Shown here: in pieces, positions 17,373-26,154 of the stretch | How positions within the stretch are numbered: position 1 is the stretch's first letter | Layout of the letters: every line of letters begins with the position of its first letter | Assembly: GCA_033763975.1 (NCBI GenBank) | Contig: JANRJM010000017.1 | Coordinates: 234,045-298,044, forward strand | From: Planctomycetota bacterium | Lineage (GTDB): Bacteria; Planctomycetota; Phycisphaerae; Phycisphaerales; UBA1924 | Reading direction: 5' to 3' | DNA: 64,000 bases | Position numbers and translations under genes: made by a program | Notes under the pieces: generated by a model | What the model saw: the letters and a program-made list of their open reading frames with translations, nothing else | Database searches by the model: none | Told to the model about the DNA's origin: nothing

Positions 17373-18187
17373 GACGGCGTCTCCGGCGCGCGATCGCGGG
17401 GCGCTTTGGGGAACCACGGCACGAACGCGCTCGTCGTGCGCTGATACGCGCGGTACGCCTCGCCCCGTGAGCGGATCGCACGGGCCTCGGTGGGCGGGAT
17501 GCCCGTCAGCTTCAGCACGAAGAGCAGCATGAGCGCGGGCGAGGCCCACGCGATCCACCCGTGCGGCGCGCCCGTCGCGACGACGGCGTACCCAACCCAC
17601 ATGATCCACTCGAAGAAGTAGTTCGGGTGGCGCGAGTACCGCCACAGGCCGACGGTGCAGACCTTGCCGCGGCTGTCGGGGCGGGCTTTGAACGCCTTGA
17701 GCTGCCGGTCGGCGATCGTCTCGCCCACCAGCCCCACCACCCACACCGCCAGGCCCGCCCAGTCGAGCACGCCCGGCGCCGCACGCCCGTCGAGCGACGC
17801 GAGCACGAACGGCGGGGCGAGCATCCCCACCAGCAGCGCCTGCGCCAGGAAGAACGCGAAGAACACGGCGTTCATCCGCGCGCCGAACTTCTCCCGCATC
17901 ATCCGGTACCGCCCGTCCTCCGGCCCCTGCAGCACGCGATCGAGCAGCAGGTGCAGCGCGAGCCGCAGCCCCCACACGCCCCCCATCACGCCGATGATCG
18001 CCCGACGAATCACGTCGCCCTCGCCGGTCAGCGCGCAGAACACCGCGGCCAGGCCCAGGCACGCCGCCCACCCCACGTCGACCACGCCCGCGTCGCGGAT
18101 GCGCACCTGCACCACCCAGAGCGCGACCATCACGAGCGACGCGCCCAGCGTGATCAGCCCGAGCTGTTCCCATCCGCTCAGCACCAC
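17369..18187 (-). CDS. DUF1295 membrane reductase-like protein (steroid 5-alpha-reductase superfamily)
   Basis: This 272-residue protein has several hydrophobic helices and the conserved C-terminal signature [21 protein letters not shown], followed by [21 protein letters not shown]. These are hallmarks of DUF1295, related to NADPH-dependent steroid 5-alpha-reductases and isoprenylcysteine methyltransferases. The start is one of two consecutive GTG codons (18187 or 18184); GAGGAGG lies 5 and 8 bases upstream respectively. Between two CFA-synthase-like genes it could reduce an unsaturated or methylene intermediate of an acyl chain. That role is inference from context. Confidence 0.8.
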   Translation of the reverse strand: MVLSGWEQLGLITLGASLVMVALWVVQVRIRDAGVVDVGWAACLGLAAVFCALTGEGDVIRRAIIGVMGGVWGLRLALHLLLDRVLQGPEDGRYRMMREKFGARMNAVFFAFFLAQALLVGMLAPPFVLASLDGRAAPGVLDWAGLAVWVVGLVGETIADRQLKAFKARPDSRGKVCTVGLWRYSRHPNYFFEWIMWVGYAVVATGAPHGWIAWASPALMLLFVLKLTGIPPTEARAIRSRGEAYRAYQRTTSAFVPWFPKAPRDRAPETPS

Positions 18188-18244
18188 ATCATCCTCCTCG
18201 CGCGGGGCACCGCGTACGCTCGGGAGCACCCGAGGAGCATGCAG

Positions 18245-18574
18245 ATGACCGCGATCCACGCCGTCAGGATCTTCAGCGCGCTGGGCATCGCGATGCTGCT
18301 CGTGCTCATCGTCATCTCGTCGCTCGAGATGTCGCTGTGGAACGGCCTCAAGGCGACGGTAGACACGCACTGGGGGCTCACCACGATGGTGGACCTGTAC
18401 CTGGGCCTGTTCGTCGCCGCCGGGTGGATCGCGCACCGCGAGCGCTCCGTCGCGCGGACGCTGGGGTGGCTCGTCGGGCTGTGCCTGCTGGGCAATCTCA
18501 CGCTGCTGGTCTACCTTCTGCGGGCGTCGCTGCGGGCGCGGACGATCGACGATCTGTTCCGCCCGGCGGCGTGA
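18245..18574 (+). CDS. DUF1475-like small membrane protein
   Basis: This 109-residue protein has about three transmembrane helices. SLEMSLWNG, MVDLYLGLFVAAGWIAHRE and LGNLTLLVYLLRASL match the pattern of DUF1475 proteins (D.Y.GF....W...RE and GN.....Y.L). The ATG at 18245 is preferred because GAGGAG precedes it by 7 bases; an ATG at 18239 is too close to that site. It is the only plus-strand gene inside the minus-strand lipid operon. It is divergent from DUF1295 and its end overlaps the DUF2878 gene by 77 bases on the opposite strand. Function is unknown. Confidence 0.7.
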   Translation: MTAIHAVRIFSALGIAMLLVLIVISSLEMSLWNGLKATVDTHWGLTTMVDLYLGLFVAAGWIAHRERSVARTLGWLVGLCLLGNLTLLVYLLRASLRARTIDDLFRPAA

Positions 18575-19079
18575 GCACGCCCCGGGCGAGTCGCATCCAG
18601 ATCGGCAGCACCACGCCGTACTGCACGCCGACCCACGCCAGCGTCATCCACATGCGTTCGCCCAGCCCGATCGCCCCGATGCGGGATCCGACCCAGTACG
18701 CGAGCGGGCCGCCGACGGCGCCCAGGCCCGCGGCGAGCACGGGCCGCCGCCACATCCACGACAGGCTCGGACGCAGCGTGGTCCCGAAGTTCACCCACAG
18801 CGCGAAGAAGACGAGGACGAACGCGCCCGCTCCCCCGTCGAAACTCAGCAGGCCCATGCGGAGCGCCGCGTAGTCGAGCCCGACCCCGACCAGCGACCCG
18901 GCGAGGATCACCAGCGCCTCGCGCCCCGGCGAGGGCGACAGCACCAGCTGCCCCGCCGCGCTCACGACGATGAGCAGCGGCCCGGCCCACCACCACGAGC
19001 GCGTGGCCCCGACGATCGCGACCGCCCACAGCGCGTCGTACGCCACGACGTTCAGCACGATGGCGAGCAGGCGTCTCAC
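18498..19079 (-). CDS. DUF2878 membrane protein
   Basis: This 193-residue protein has about five hydrophobic helices. LAIVLNVVAYDALWAVAIVGA, VLILAGSLVGVGLDYAALRMGLL, FVLVFFALWVNFGTTL and LGAVGGPLAYWVGSRIGAI are recognisable as DUF2878, which usually sits beside CFA synthase, DUF1365 and FAD oxidoreductase genes, exactly as here. The GTG at 19079 overlaps the preceding stop (GTGA). The last 35 residues are Pro/Ala-rich and run into the opposite-strand DUF1475 gene. Its molecular role is not known. Confidence 0.8.
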   Translation of the reverse strand: MRRLLAIVLNVVAYDALWAVAIVGATRSWWWAGPLLIVVSAAGQLVLSPSPGREALVILAGSLVGVGLDYAALRMGLLSFDGGAGAFVLVFFALWVNFGTTLRPSLSWMWRRPVLAAGLGAVGGPLAYWVGSRIGAIGLGERMWMTLAWVGVQYGVVLPIWMRLARGVLTPPGGTDRRSSAPAATPAEGRPAA

Positions 19080-20410
19080 GCGCCGCCCGTCCCCGGCGGC
19101 GCGGGCACGCGCCGGCGGCGCGTGTGCTTGTCGAGCACGATCTGCACGTTGCCCACGTGCCCCGCGCGGAACGCCCCCTCGCAGTACGCCAGGTAGTACT
19201 CCCACATCCGCACGAACCGCTCGTCGTAGCCGAGCCGGCGCACGTCGTCGAGCCGCCCGAGGAACGCCTCGCGCCACATCCGCAGGGTCGTGGCGTAGTG
19301 CGGGCCGATGCTCTCCAGGTGGGTCACCTCCAGGTCGGCGTGCGACCGAAGCGCCTCGAGCATCACCGACACGCTGGGCAGGCAGCTCCCCGGGAAGATG
19401 TACTTCTTCAGGAAGTCGCGCCGCGACGCCGCCCGCTCGAAGTACCGGTCGCGGATCACGATCGACTGGATGAGCGCCGTGCCCTCGGGCGTCAGGCAGC
19501 GCGCGCACACGTCGAAGAACGTGCCCAGGTACGCCTGCCCCACCGCCTCGATCATCTCGATGCTCACGAGCTTGTCGAACGACCCCGCGAACCGCGCCGG
19601 CAGGTCGCGGTAGTCGCACGCGAGCACCGTCACCCGGTCGTGCAGCCCCGCCTCGCGCACCCGCGCGGTGGTCAGCCGGTGCTGCTCGTCGGAGATCGTC
19701 GTCGTCGTCACCCGGCACCCGTACCGCGTCGCCGCGTGCAGCGCAAGGGCGCCCCAGCCCGTGCCGATCTCCAGCAGCCGGTCGTCGGGCCCGAGCGCCA
19801 GCTTGCGGCAGGCCCGGTCGATCTTCTCGCGCTGCGCGTCCTCGAGCGATGTCGCACCCGGCTCGAAGATCGCGCACGAGTACGTCATCGACGGGTCCAG
19901 GAACAGCGAGAAGAACTCGTTCCCCAGGTCGTAGTGCGCCACGATGTTGCGCCGGCTGCCCGCCCGCGTGTTGCGCTCCAGCCAGTACACGCCCCGCGAG
20001 AACACGCCCAGCGCCCGGGCCATCGGGCCCTCCAGGTCTTCCATCGCTTCGTCGTTCCGCGTGACCAGCTCGACCAGCCCCGCGAGGTCGTCGGTCTCCC
20101 ACGCGCCATCGATGTACGCCTCGGCGATGCCGACGCTCCCGCCGAACGCCGCCGCGGCGTAGAACTCCGGGTCGAGCACGCGCACCGTGACCTCCGGCGC
20201 GGGCGCTTCCGCCTGGCCGAACACGCTCGTCGTCTCGCCCTCGACGACGCGCAGCCGCCCGTGCCGCAGGCGCGACATCGCGTCGCGCACGATCCGTCGA
20301 CCCAGCGACTCGAGCGCGCGGGGCCGTCGCGTCGGCGCGACCGACTCCAGCCGGTCGTGCAGCCGTTCGGCGAACGGGCCCTGCGGCTCCTGCGAGTGGG
20401 CGGAGGTCAT
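19076..20410 (-). CDS. Cyclopropane-fatty-acyl-phospholipid synthase family methyltransferase
   Basis: This 444-residue protein has an N-terminal lipid-binding region (AEAYIDGAWETDDLAGLVELVTRND) and a C-terminal methyltransferase: NIVAHYDLGNEFFSLFLDPSMTYSCAIF, LLEIGTGWGALALHAATRYG, VSIEMIEAVGQAYLGTFF and FPGSCLPSVSVM. Residue order and length match the CFA synthase-like proteins of the FAD oxidoreductase/DUF1365/CFAS cassette. It uses SAM to modify unsaturated acyl chains in membrane phospholipids. The ATG at 20410 overlaps the DUF1365 stop, and its own stop overlaps the DUF2878 start. Confidence 0.92.
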   Translation of the reverse strand: MTSAHSQEPQGPFAERLHDRLESVAPTRRPRALESLGRRIVRDAMSRLRHGRLRVVEGETTSVFGQAEAPAPEVTVRVLDPEFYAAAAFGGSVGIAEAYIDGAWETDDLAGLVELVTRNDEAMEDLEGPMARALGVFSRGVYWLERNTRAGSRRNIVAHYDLGNEFFSLFLDPSMTYSCAIFEPGATSLEDAQREKIDRACRKLALGPDDRLLEIGTGWGALALHAATRYGCRVTTTTISDEQHRLTTARVREAGLHDRVTVLACDYRDLPARFAGSFDKLVSIEMIEAVGQAYLGTFFDVCARCLTPEGTALIQSIVIRDRYFERAASRRDFLKKYIFPGSCLPSVSVMLEALRSHADLEVTHLESIGPHYATTLRMWREAFLGRLDDVRRLGYDERFVRMWEYYLAYCEGAFRAGHVGNVQIVLDKHTRRRRVPAPPGTGGA

Positions 20411-21210
20411 CGGGCCGCCTCCTGCGTCGGGAGCGTCGGGACGCGACGGCCCGGGTGGGCGAACACCGGCGCCCGCTTGAGCCACAGCCGCAGCGCCTGA
20501 AAGTGGATCGACGCGATGACCCGGGCGGTCAGGAGCGGGTACCGCACCAGCAGGCCCCGCATGCGCGCGGGCGTCAGTTCTTGGCGCTCCAGGCGCAGCG
20601 TGGCGTCGAAGACCGGGGCGCCCGGCGTCGCGCGGCCCCGCAGGTTCATGTGCACCAGCAGCGACTCGCCCGGCACACCAAACGTCCAGTCGTACTCCAG
20701 GTCCATCGGCATGAAGGGCGAGACGTGGAAGTCCTTCCCGAAGCGCCAGCGCCGTGCGCCGGCCTCGTCCTCGGACGCCCCTGCCCCCGCGGCGTCGAGC
20801 ACGTACGCGTGGCGCTCGTTCCACGGCGTGTTCGTGATCTCGGCGACGACCGCGGCGAGCCGCTCCGCCTCGTCGAAGCAGTAATAGAACGTCACCGGGT
20901 TGAACAGGTACCCGTAGTACCGCAGGTGGGTGAGCATCCGGATCGGCCCCGCCGGCGCATGGCCGGTCGCCTCGCGCACGCACGCCCGCACGCTCGCGTC
21001 GAGCCCGAGCCCGCCCCGCGCGAGGTAGTCCCCGCGTCGGAACCGCGCCGGGCAGAAGCGCGACGTGCCCCATAGCCGCGTCATGGAGCAGACACGGTCG
21101 ATCTCGGCCAGGTCGAGGTAGACCATGAACATGGGGAACTCGAACTCGTGCGCGGGCGTGCGCCGCCGGTGGCGGACGCGCCCCAGGTACACCGCGCTGC
21201 GCAGGCTCAT
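20407..21210 (-). CDS. DUF1365 protein
   Basis: This 267-residue soluble protein opens SAVYLGRVRHRRRTPAHEFEFPMFMVYLDLAEID and contains THLRYYGYLFNPVTFYYCFD, EITNTPWNERHAYVLD and KDFHVSPFMPMDLEYDW, all classic DUF1365 features. DUF1365 is nearly always found between an FAD oxidoreductase and a CFA-synthase-like gene, as here. It overlaps both neighbours by 4 bases. The biochemical role is unknown; participation in acyl-chain modification is inferred from conserved neighbourhood. Confidence 0.92.
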   Translation of the reverse strand: MSLRSAVYLGRVRHRRRTPAHEFEFPMFMVYLDLAEIDRVCSMTRLWGTSRFCPARFRRGDYLARGGLGLDASVRACVREATGHAPAGPIRMLTHLRYYGYLFNPVTFYYCFDEAERLAAVVAEITNTPWNERHAYVLDAAGAGASEDEAGARRWRFGKDFHVSPFMPMDLEYDWTFGVPGESLLVHMNLRGRATPGAPVFDATLRLERQELTPARMRGLLVRYPLLTARVIASIHFQALRLWLKRAPVFAHPGRRVPTLPTQEAAR

Positions 21211-22448
21211 GGCGCCACCCCCAGCGCCCGGCACACGCGCAGCGCGCTCACCACGCCGTCCTCGTGGAACCCGTTCCCCCAGTACGCGCCGCAGAAGTGC
21301 GTGCGCCGCACGCCGCTGATCTCCTGCCAGCGCTCGCGCGCCCGCTCGCCCGCGACCGTGTGCACGGGGTGGTGGTAGGTGTACCGCCCCAGGACGCGGG
21401 AGGGATCGATCCCCGCGACGTCGTTCAGCGTGACGCACACCGGCGTGCGGGTCTCCAGACCCTGCAGCATCGTCATGTTGTACGTGACGGACACGGGCTC
21501 GTCCTCGCCGGGCGTCAGGCGCGCGTTCCACGCCGCCCAGCAGCGCCGCCGGCGCGGCAGCACGGACTGGTCGGTGTGGAGCACCGCGAGGTTCGCCTGG
21601 TACGGGAGATCGCGGAGCACGCCGCGCTCCTGCTCGGAGGCGTCCGCGAGCATCGCGAGCGTCTGGTCGGCGTGCGTGGCGAGGACGACGTGATCGAACG
21701 ATTCCTCGCCGCCCGCGCCGCGCACCATGACGCGGTCCTCGCGCCGCTCGACCGAGGCAACGCCCGCGCCCGCCCGCACGCAGCGGGCGATGACGCCCAT
21801 CATCGCGTCGATGTACCGGCGCGACCCGCCCTCGATCGTCCGCCAGCGCGGGCGCTCGCGCAGGTCGAGCATGCCGTGGTTGTCGAAGAACCGCAGCAGG
21901 AACCGCGCGGGCAATGCCCGCACCGCCCGGCGGGGCGCCGACCAGATCGCCCCGGCCATCGGCACCAGGTAGTCTTCGAGCACACTCCCCGACATCGCGC
22001 CCGACGCGCACAGGTCCGCCAGCGTCGCGTCCGGGCTCATCGATGCCAGCAGCGACTTCCCGCGCCGCCCGAGCGACGCCACCCCGCGCACCACCCCCCA
22101 CCAGCGCCGGCTCGCCAGGTTGCCCCACGATCCCACGACGCCCGCCAGCGACGAGCCCCCGTACTCGAACCCGGCGGCGTCGTCGCGCACGCTGAACGAC
22201 ATCGTCGTCGGACGCGACCGCACCCCCAGGCGCGCCAGCAGTGCGCAGAAGTTCGGGTAGTTCCGCTCGTTGAACACGATGAACCCCGTGTCCACCGCGA
22301 GCGTGCGTCCCTCGTGCGACACGTCCACCGTGTGCGTGTGCCCGCCCAGGCGGGGCTCCTTCTCGAACAGCACGACCTCGTGCACGGGTGCCAGCAGGTA
22401 CGCGCACACCAGCCCGCTGATCCCGCCCCCCACCACCGCAATCCTCAC
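21207..22448 (-). CDS. FAD-dependent amine-oxidase-type oxidoreductase of the lipid operon
   Basis: This 413-residue flavoprotein starts (GTG at 22448) with RIAVVGGGISGLVCAYLLA, the FAD-binding strand-loop-helix, then EKEPRLGGHTHTVDV, DTGFIVFNERNYPNF and a C-terminal FAD contact region HFCGAYWGNGFHEDGVVSALR. It belongs to the NAD(P)/FAD oxidoreductase group paired with DUF1365. It probably dehydrogenates or rearranges an acyl intermediate together with the CFA-type methyltransferases. It overlaps the desaturase stop (GTGA) and the DUF1365 start (ATGA). Confidence 0.9.
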   Translation of the reverse strand: MRIAVVGGGISGLVCAYLLAPVHEVVLFEKEPRLGGHTHTVDVSHEGRTLAVDTGFIVFNERNYPNFCALLARLGVRSRPTTMSFSVRDDAAGFEYGGSSLAGVVGSWGNLASRRWWGVVRGVASLGRRGKSLLASMSPDATLADLCASGAMSGSVLEDYLVPMAGAIWSAPRRAVRALPARFLLRFFDNHGMLDLRERPRWRTIEGGSRRYIDAMMGVIARCVRAGAGVASVERREDRVMVRGAGGEESFDHVVLATHADQTLAMLADASEQERGVLRDLPYQANLAVLHTDQSVLPRRRRCWAAWNARLTPGEDEPVSVTYNMTMLQGLETRTPVCVTLNDVAGIDPSRVLGRYTYHHPVHTVAGERARERWQEISGVRRTHFCGAYWGNGFHEDGVVSALRVCRALGVAP

Positions 22449-23332
22449 GCACCACCCCCAGCGCGGAGCGGCGGCCCGTTGCCCGCCGCCCGCTCGTACA
22501 CCCACGCCGGCACCGGACGAAGGTCCCACACCAGCCGGACCCACGACATCGCCCGCAGCGCCCAGTACGACGGGTCGAACTCCCACCAGAAGAACCCCTG
22601 CCGCACCGTCCCCGGGTGGAAGTGGTGGTTGTTGTGCCACCCCTCGCCCAGCGTGATGATGGCAAGCACCCAGTTGTTGCGGCTGTCGTCGCCCGTGTCG
22701 AAGCGCTGCGAGCCGAAGCAGTGCGCGAGCGAGTTGATGGTGAACGTGCCGTGGTACAGCAGCGTGGTCGAAATGCCAAAGCCCCAGACAATCATCTGGA
22801 CCGGGCCCGTTCCGAGCGACGGCGCCCAGACCAGGAGCGCCCACCCCGCCGCCGCGAGCCCCGCGATCAGCAGCGCGGGCCCGATCAGGTGGTTCCGCTC
22901 CAACCACACCAGTTCGGGGTAGCGCGCCCAATCCGGGATCGCCTTCCACTTCGTGGCGCGTCCCTTCTCCGTCAGGAACCACGCGGTGTGGCTCCAGAGC
23001 ACGCCCTTCCACCCGGGAGAATGTGGGTCGGGTTCTTCATCGGAGTGCCGGTGATGCTCTCGGTGGTGGGCCGCCCACCAGAGCGGGCCGCGCTGCGCCG
23101 CGCTCGTCCCGGCGAGCGCGAACAGGAACTGAACCACGCGGTGCGTCTTGAACGTGCGATGCGAGAAATAGCGGTGGTAGAACGCGGTGATGACGAACAT
23201 CCGCATGAAGTACAGCGCGACCGCGACCCCGACCGCGACCCAGCTCCAGCCCGTCCAGATCACCCCCAGGCACATCGCGTGGATGATCGTGATGGGCATC
23301 GCGTCCCGAAATCGGATTCGGCGGTCGTCCAT
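22445..23332 (-). CDS. Acyl-lipid/acyl-CoA delta-9-type fatty acid desaturase
   Basis: This 295-residue integral membrane di-iron enzyme has the three histidine boxes of the SCD/OLE1 family: HRYFSH (53-58), HHREHH (89-94) and HNNHH (233-237), separated by hydrophobic segments. It introduces a double bond in a saturated acyl chain using O2 and electrons. The ATG at 23332 follows AAGGA. It is the first gene of the operon, so it would supply the unsaturated chains that the downstream CFA-type methyltransferases act on. Confidence 0.93.
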   Translation of the reverse strand: MDDRRIRFRDAMPITIIHAMCLGVIWTGWSWVAVGVAVALYFMRMFVITAFYHRYFSHRTFKTHRVVQFLFALAGTSAAQRGPLWWAAHHREHHRHSDEEPDPHSPGWKGVLWSHTAWFLTEKGRATKWKAIPDWARYPELVWLERNHLIGPALLIAGLAAAGWALLVWAPSLGTGPVQMIVWGFGISTTLLYHGTFTINSLAHCFGSQRFDTGDDSRNNWVLAIITLGEGWHNNHHFHPGTVRQGFFWWEFDPSYWALRAMSWVRLVWDLRPVPAWVYERAAGNGPPLRAGGGA

Positions 23333-23683
23333 GCTGGTCCTTTCGATGAATGAGCCCGTTGGATGACCCTTCGGCCGGACGGCGGCCTCTCGCGTCGCTC
23401 CTGGAGTCCGGCGGGGTGGTTCTGCGTCACGGAACAACACAAGGGGCCCGCCGAGGCGGGCCTCGTTCAACCGGCTCCGGCGCCGGGCGGGTGCGCCGCC
23501 CGGTTCGCCGGCGTGAACGGGTGAGGATAGCCGAAGCGCCCGGTGCGCGCACGCCCGCGCGCCATTCCCCCCAAGGGGTCATCGGGTGCACCCCGCCGCG
23601 GCCGGTGACTGCGCAAACGAAGCCGGCCCATCCTTTCGGACGGGCCGGCTCCTCTCTCCTCTCGACGCACGTACCGGGATCGG
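23333..23683. other. Intergenic region with serial hairpins upstream of the lipid operon
   Basis: These 351 bases hold no convincing gene. Besides the terminator at 23621-23650 they contain GGCCCGCC/GGCGGGCC (23445-23452 with 23455-23462), followed on the minus strand by a T-rich CCTTGTGTTGTT, and CCGGGCGG/CCGCCCGG (23483-23490 with 23496-23503). The promoter of the desaturase operon must lie here or further upstream, but I could not pick a convincing one. Confidence 0.5.
23621..23650 (-). terminator. Terminator hairpin downstream of the dockerin-bearing protein gene
   Basis: AGCCGGCCC (23621-23629) pairs with GGGCCGGCT (23642-23650). The stem extends inward by TCC/GGA after one mismatch, giving about 12 pairs. 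On the minus strand it is followed by TCGTTTGC, a weak T-run. It lies 33 bases beyond the stop at 23684. Confidence 0.6.
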
Positions 23684-25951
23684 TTACGGGCAGGGCGACC
23701 CGCCGACGACCTGCGTCAGCGCGCTGATGTCGTCCTGATCGACGTTGCCGTCCTGGTTGAAGTCGGGATCACCGCAGAGGCACGACGCTTCGCCCGCGAC
23801 GGCCTGCGTCAGGCAGCCGACGTCGTCCTGGTCGACGTTGCCGTCGCAGTTGACGTCGGGGTCGCAGGTCGGGACCGGGGCGATGGTGAGCGTGCCCGGG
23901 CCGAAGCTGTTGGGCGTGTACCCACCCAGGCGGATGCGGTAGGACTGGCCGGCGACGCAGTCGATCTCGAGCGCGGACTGCACGCCGCACGCGTCGTCGG
24001 AGCAGGCCAGCATCGGGGTCAGGTTGGTGGGGCAGGGGTCGGGCGCGCCGTCATAGGCGGACAGCATGGTGTCGAAGGCGGTGTTCGAGCAGGTGTCGAA
24101 GCGGACCAGGCCGGACTGGGGCGCGACGAAGTTGAACCAGATGTCGCGCCGGAAGAGCCCGCCGTTGCAGGACGTGGTGATGTTGCTGTCGCTGGCGGAG
24201 CAGGTGTTGAAGTCGAACTGCCCGAAGCCGACCGGCAGGGCGGTGCCGCAGGTGTCGTTGGGGTGCTGGTAGTAGAAGGACGGGCGGATGGTGGCGGTGC
24301 CCGAGGCGCCGTTGTAGCCGGTGACGCGGACGTAGTACGTCTCGCCGGCGGTGAAGTTGAAGGTCACGAGGCTGGCGCGGTTGTTGGGCGCGGGGAAGGA
24401 CGCGTCGTCGTTGCAGACGATCGTCGTGGGCAGGAGCAGCCCGGGGCAGGAGGGGTGCACCGAGAGCACGGTGTCAAAGTCGGACCCGAAGGTGTCGATG
24501 ATTGCATTGCCCGAGCAGGTGGGGCTGAAGCTGTACCAGATGTCGTTGCCCTGCCCGTTGCCGCCCGTGCCGCAGGTCGAGACGTTGGCCGGCGAGCTGG
24601 GCGTGGCGAAGCGCGTGCAGACGGTGAACTCCGAGGTCGGGAGTTCGGTGGCGCCCCCGCAGGTGTCCGCGGGCTGGCCGGGCATCAGGCGGGTGGAGTA
24701 CACCGCGCCGCGCGAGGCGATGTTGCCCTCGCTGTCAGAGGGGTCGCCGACCACCGCGAAGCCGTTGTAGATGCCCACCGGCCCGCCGAGCCCGCTCTCC
24801 ACGTCCGGGTCGGTGAGCTTGCTGGTCTGCGTCCACGTGCCTTCGAGCTTCTCGAAGACGTACACCTCGGAGGTGCCGGCGGCATAGGCCAGGATCTGGT
24901 TGCCGTCGGTCGTGACGCGGTGACCCAGGAACGTGCTCGACACGGCGGGGCTCAGGCGCAGCGACGCGGTGTGGACCCACGACGTGCCGTTGTGCTCGAA
25001 GACGAAGACGCGCCCGGCGTCGGTGCGGGCGCCGGCGGGGAAGTTCTCGTTGGCCGTGATGTCCTGCGCGGGGGCGCCGACCACCAGGACATTACCCTCG
25101 ATCGCGACGGAGCGCCCGAAGTCGGCGTCGAGCTGCGGGATCGGCGGCTCGATGATCTCGGGCGCGCCCACCAGCCCGTTGTCCAGACGCTGCACGACGT
25201 ACACCACCCCGCTCTGCGCCGGGTTGTCGGAGTAGGTGGCGTTGGGCCCGCCGACCGCGGCCCAGCGCGACGTCTTCGACATCGCCACGCTCGAGCCGCG
25301 GTTCTCGTTCGTGTCCCCGCCGAAGTCGCCGCCCCAGATCGTGTACGCGTTCACCCAGTCGCCCGCGGCGGTGCGGGTGTAGAAGAACGCGGCGCCGGCG
25401 TTGCTCACGCCGTGGAAGGAGTGGTATGGCGCGCCGACGACGGCCCACCCGCCGCCGTACGTGCTGATGGCCGACGACTCGCCGAAGCGGTTGCCGTCGG
25501 TGAGCAGGTTCGAGGTCACCGTGTCCTCGAGGACCCAGTTGCTGTTGCCGGAGCGCACGTAGATGAGGGCCTTGCCCCGGAAGTTCGAGGCGCCCGGCGC
25601 ACCAGCGATGATGTACGGGTCGGCCTGGTCGACAGAGTAGCCCATCCAGTCGCCGGGCTGCCCGGTGCCGTTGAACGCGCCGCCGAGCGAGGTCCACGCC
25701 CCGCCGTTGGAGCCCCAGACGCTGAACGCGCCGGTGTCGACGCCCGCGGGCCCTTCCTGGTTCGGGGTGCCGATAACCAGGCGGGTGCTGCTCGGGCCGG
25801 GGCCGATCGCCACCGAGAAGCCGAAGACGTCGAACGGCTCGGCCGCGACGCGCTGGAGCTTCTGGGTGGTAGCGCACTGGGCGGAGGCCTGCGTGCCCGC
25901 GCAGGCGAGGAGGAGCGACGCGGAGAGAATGGACGTTGCACAGGTCTTCAT
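23684..25951 (-). CDS. Secreted FG-GAP-like beta-propeller protein with C-terminal cysteine-rich dockerin-like domain
   Basis: This 755-residue exported protein has a signal peptide (MKTCATSILSASLLLACAGTQASA). Residues about 25-440 form FG-GAP-like repeats (FGFSVAIG, GYSVDQADPYIIAGAPGA, GRSVAIEGNVLVVGAPAQ, LGHRVTTDGNQILAYAA) expected to build a propeller. Two repeated domains of pre-peptidase C-terminal type follow (NDIWYSFSPTCSG, DTVLSVHPSC, YYVRVTGYNG; and RDIWFNFVAPQSG, DTMLSAYDGA, YRIRLGGY). The last 60 residues hold two Asp-rich calcium loops, DVNCDGNVDQDDV and DFNQDGNVDQDDI, with Cys residues between them, the dockerin_GC type seen across Phycisphaerae. The ATG at 25951 gives the cleanest signal peptide. 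It is probably surface-associated; the ligand is unknown. Confidence 0.85.
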   Translation of the reverse strand: MKTCATSILSASLLLACAGTQASAQCATTQKLQRVAAEPFDVFGFSVAIGPGPSSTRLVIGTPNQEGPAGVDTGAFSVWGSNGGAWTSLGGAFNGTGQPGDWMGYSVDQADPYIIAGAPGASNFRGKALIYVRSGNSNWVLEDTVTSNLLTDGNRFGESSAISTYGGGWAVVGAPYHSFHGVSNAGAAFFYTRTAAGDWVNAYTIWGGDFGGDTNENRGSSVAMSKTSRWAAVGGPNATYSDNPAQSGVVYVVQRLDNGLVGAPEIIEPPIPQLDADFGRSVAIEGNVLVVGAPAQDITANENFPAGARTDAGRVFVFEHNGTSWVHTASLRLSPAVSSTFLGHRVTTDGNQILAYAAGTSEVYVFEKLEGTWTQTSKLTDPDVESGLGGPVGIYNGFAVVGDPSDSEGNIASRGAVYSTRLMPGQPADTCGGATELPTSEFTVCTRFATPSSPANVSTCGTGGNGQGNDIWYSFSPTCSGNAIIDTFGSDFDTVLSVHPSCPGLLLPTTIVCNDDASFPAPNNRASLVTFNFTAGETYYVRVTGYNGASGTATIRPSFYYQHPNDTCGTALPVGFGQFDFNTCSASDSNITTSCNGGLFRRDIWFNFVAPQSGLVRFDTCSNTAFDTMLSAYDGAPDPCPTNLTPMLACSDDACGVQSALEIDCVAGQSYRIRLGGYTPNSFGPGTLTIAPVPTCDPDVNCDGNVDQDDVGCLTQAVAGEASCLCGDPDFNQDGNVDQDDISALTQVVGGSPCP

Positions 25952-26154
25952 GGGTGTCCCCGAGGTTCTCACCGGCGCGCACGATGGGCGAAACGTGGAC
26001 CACGCGTCCACGTCCGATCCTGCCTGTCGCCGGGTTGTGTTCGTGCCCGTTGAGGGCTGACGGACATCATGCGACGCGGGGCGCGCGGGGCGCTAAGGAC
26101 AATCGCGTTTTTTTCTCGGGTGCGATGGCGCGTGGTATCCTCCTTTACGCCAGC

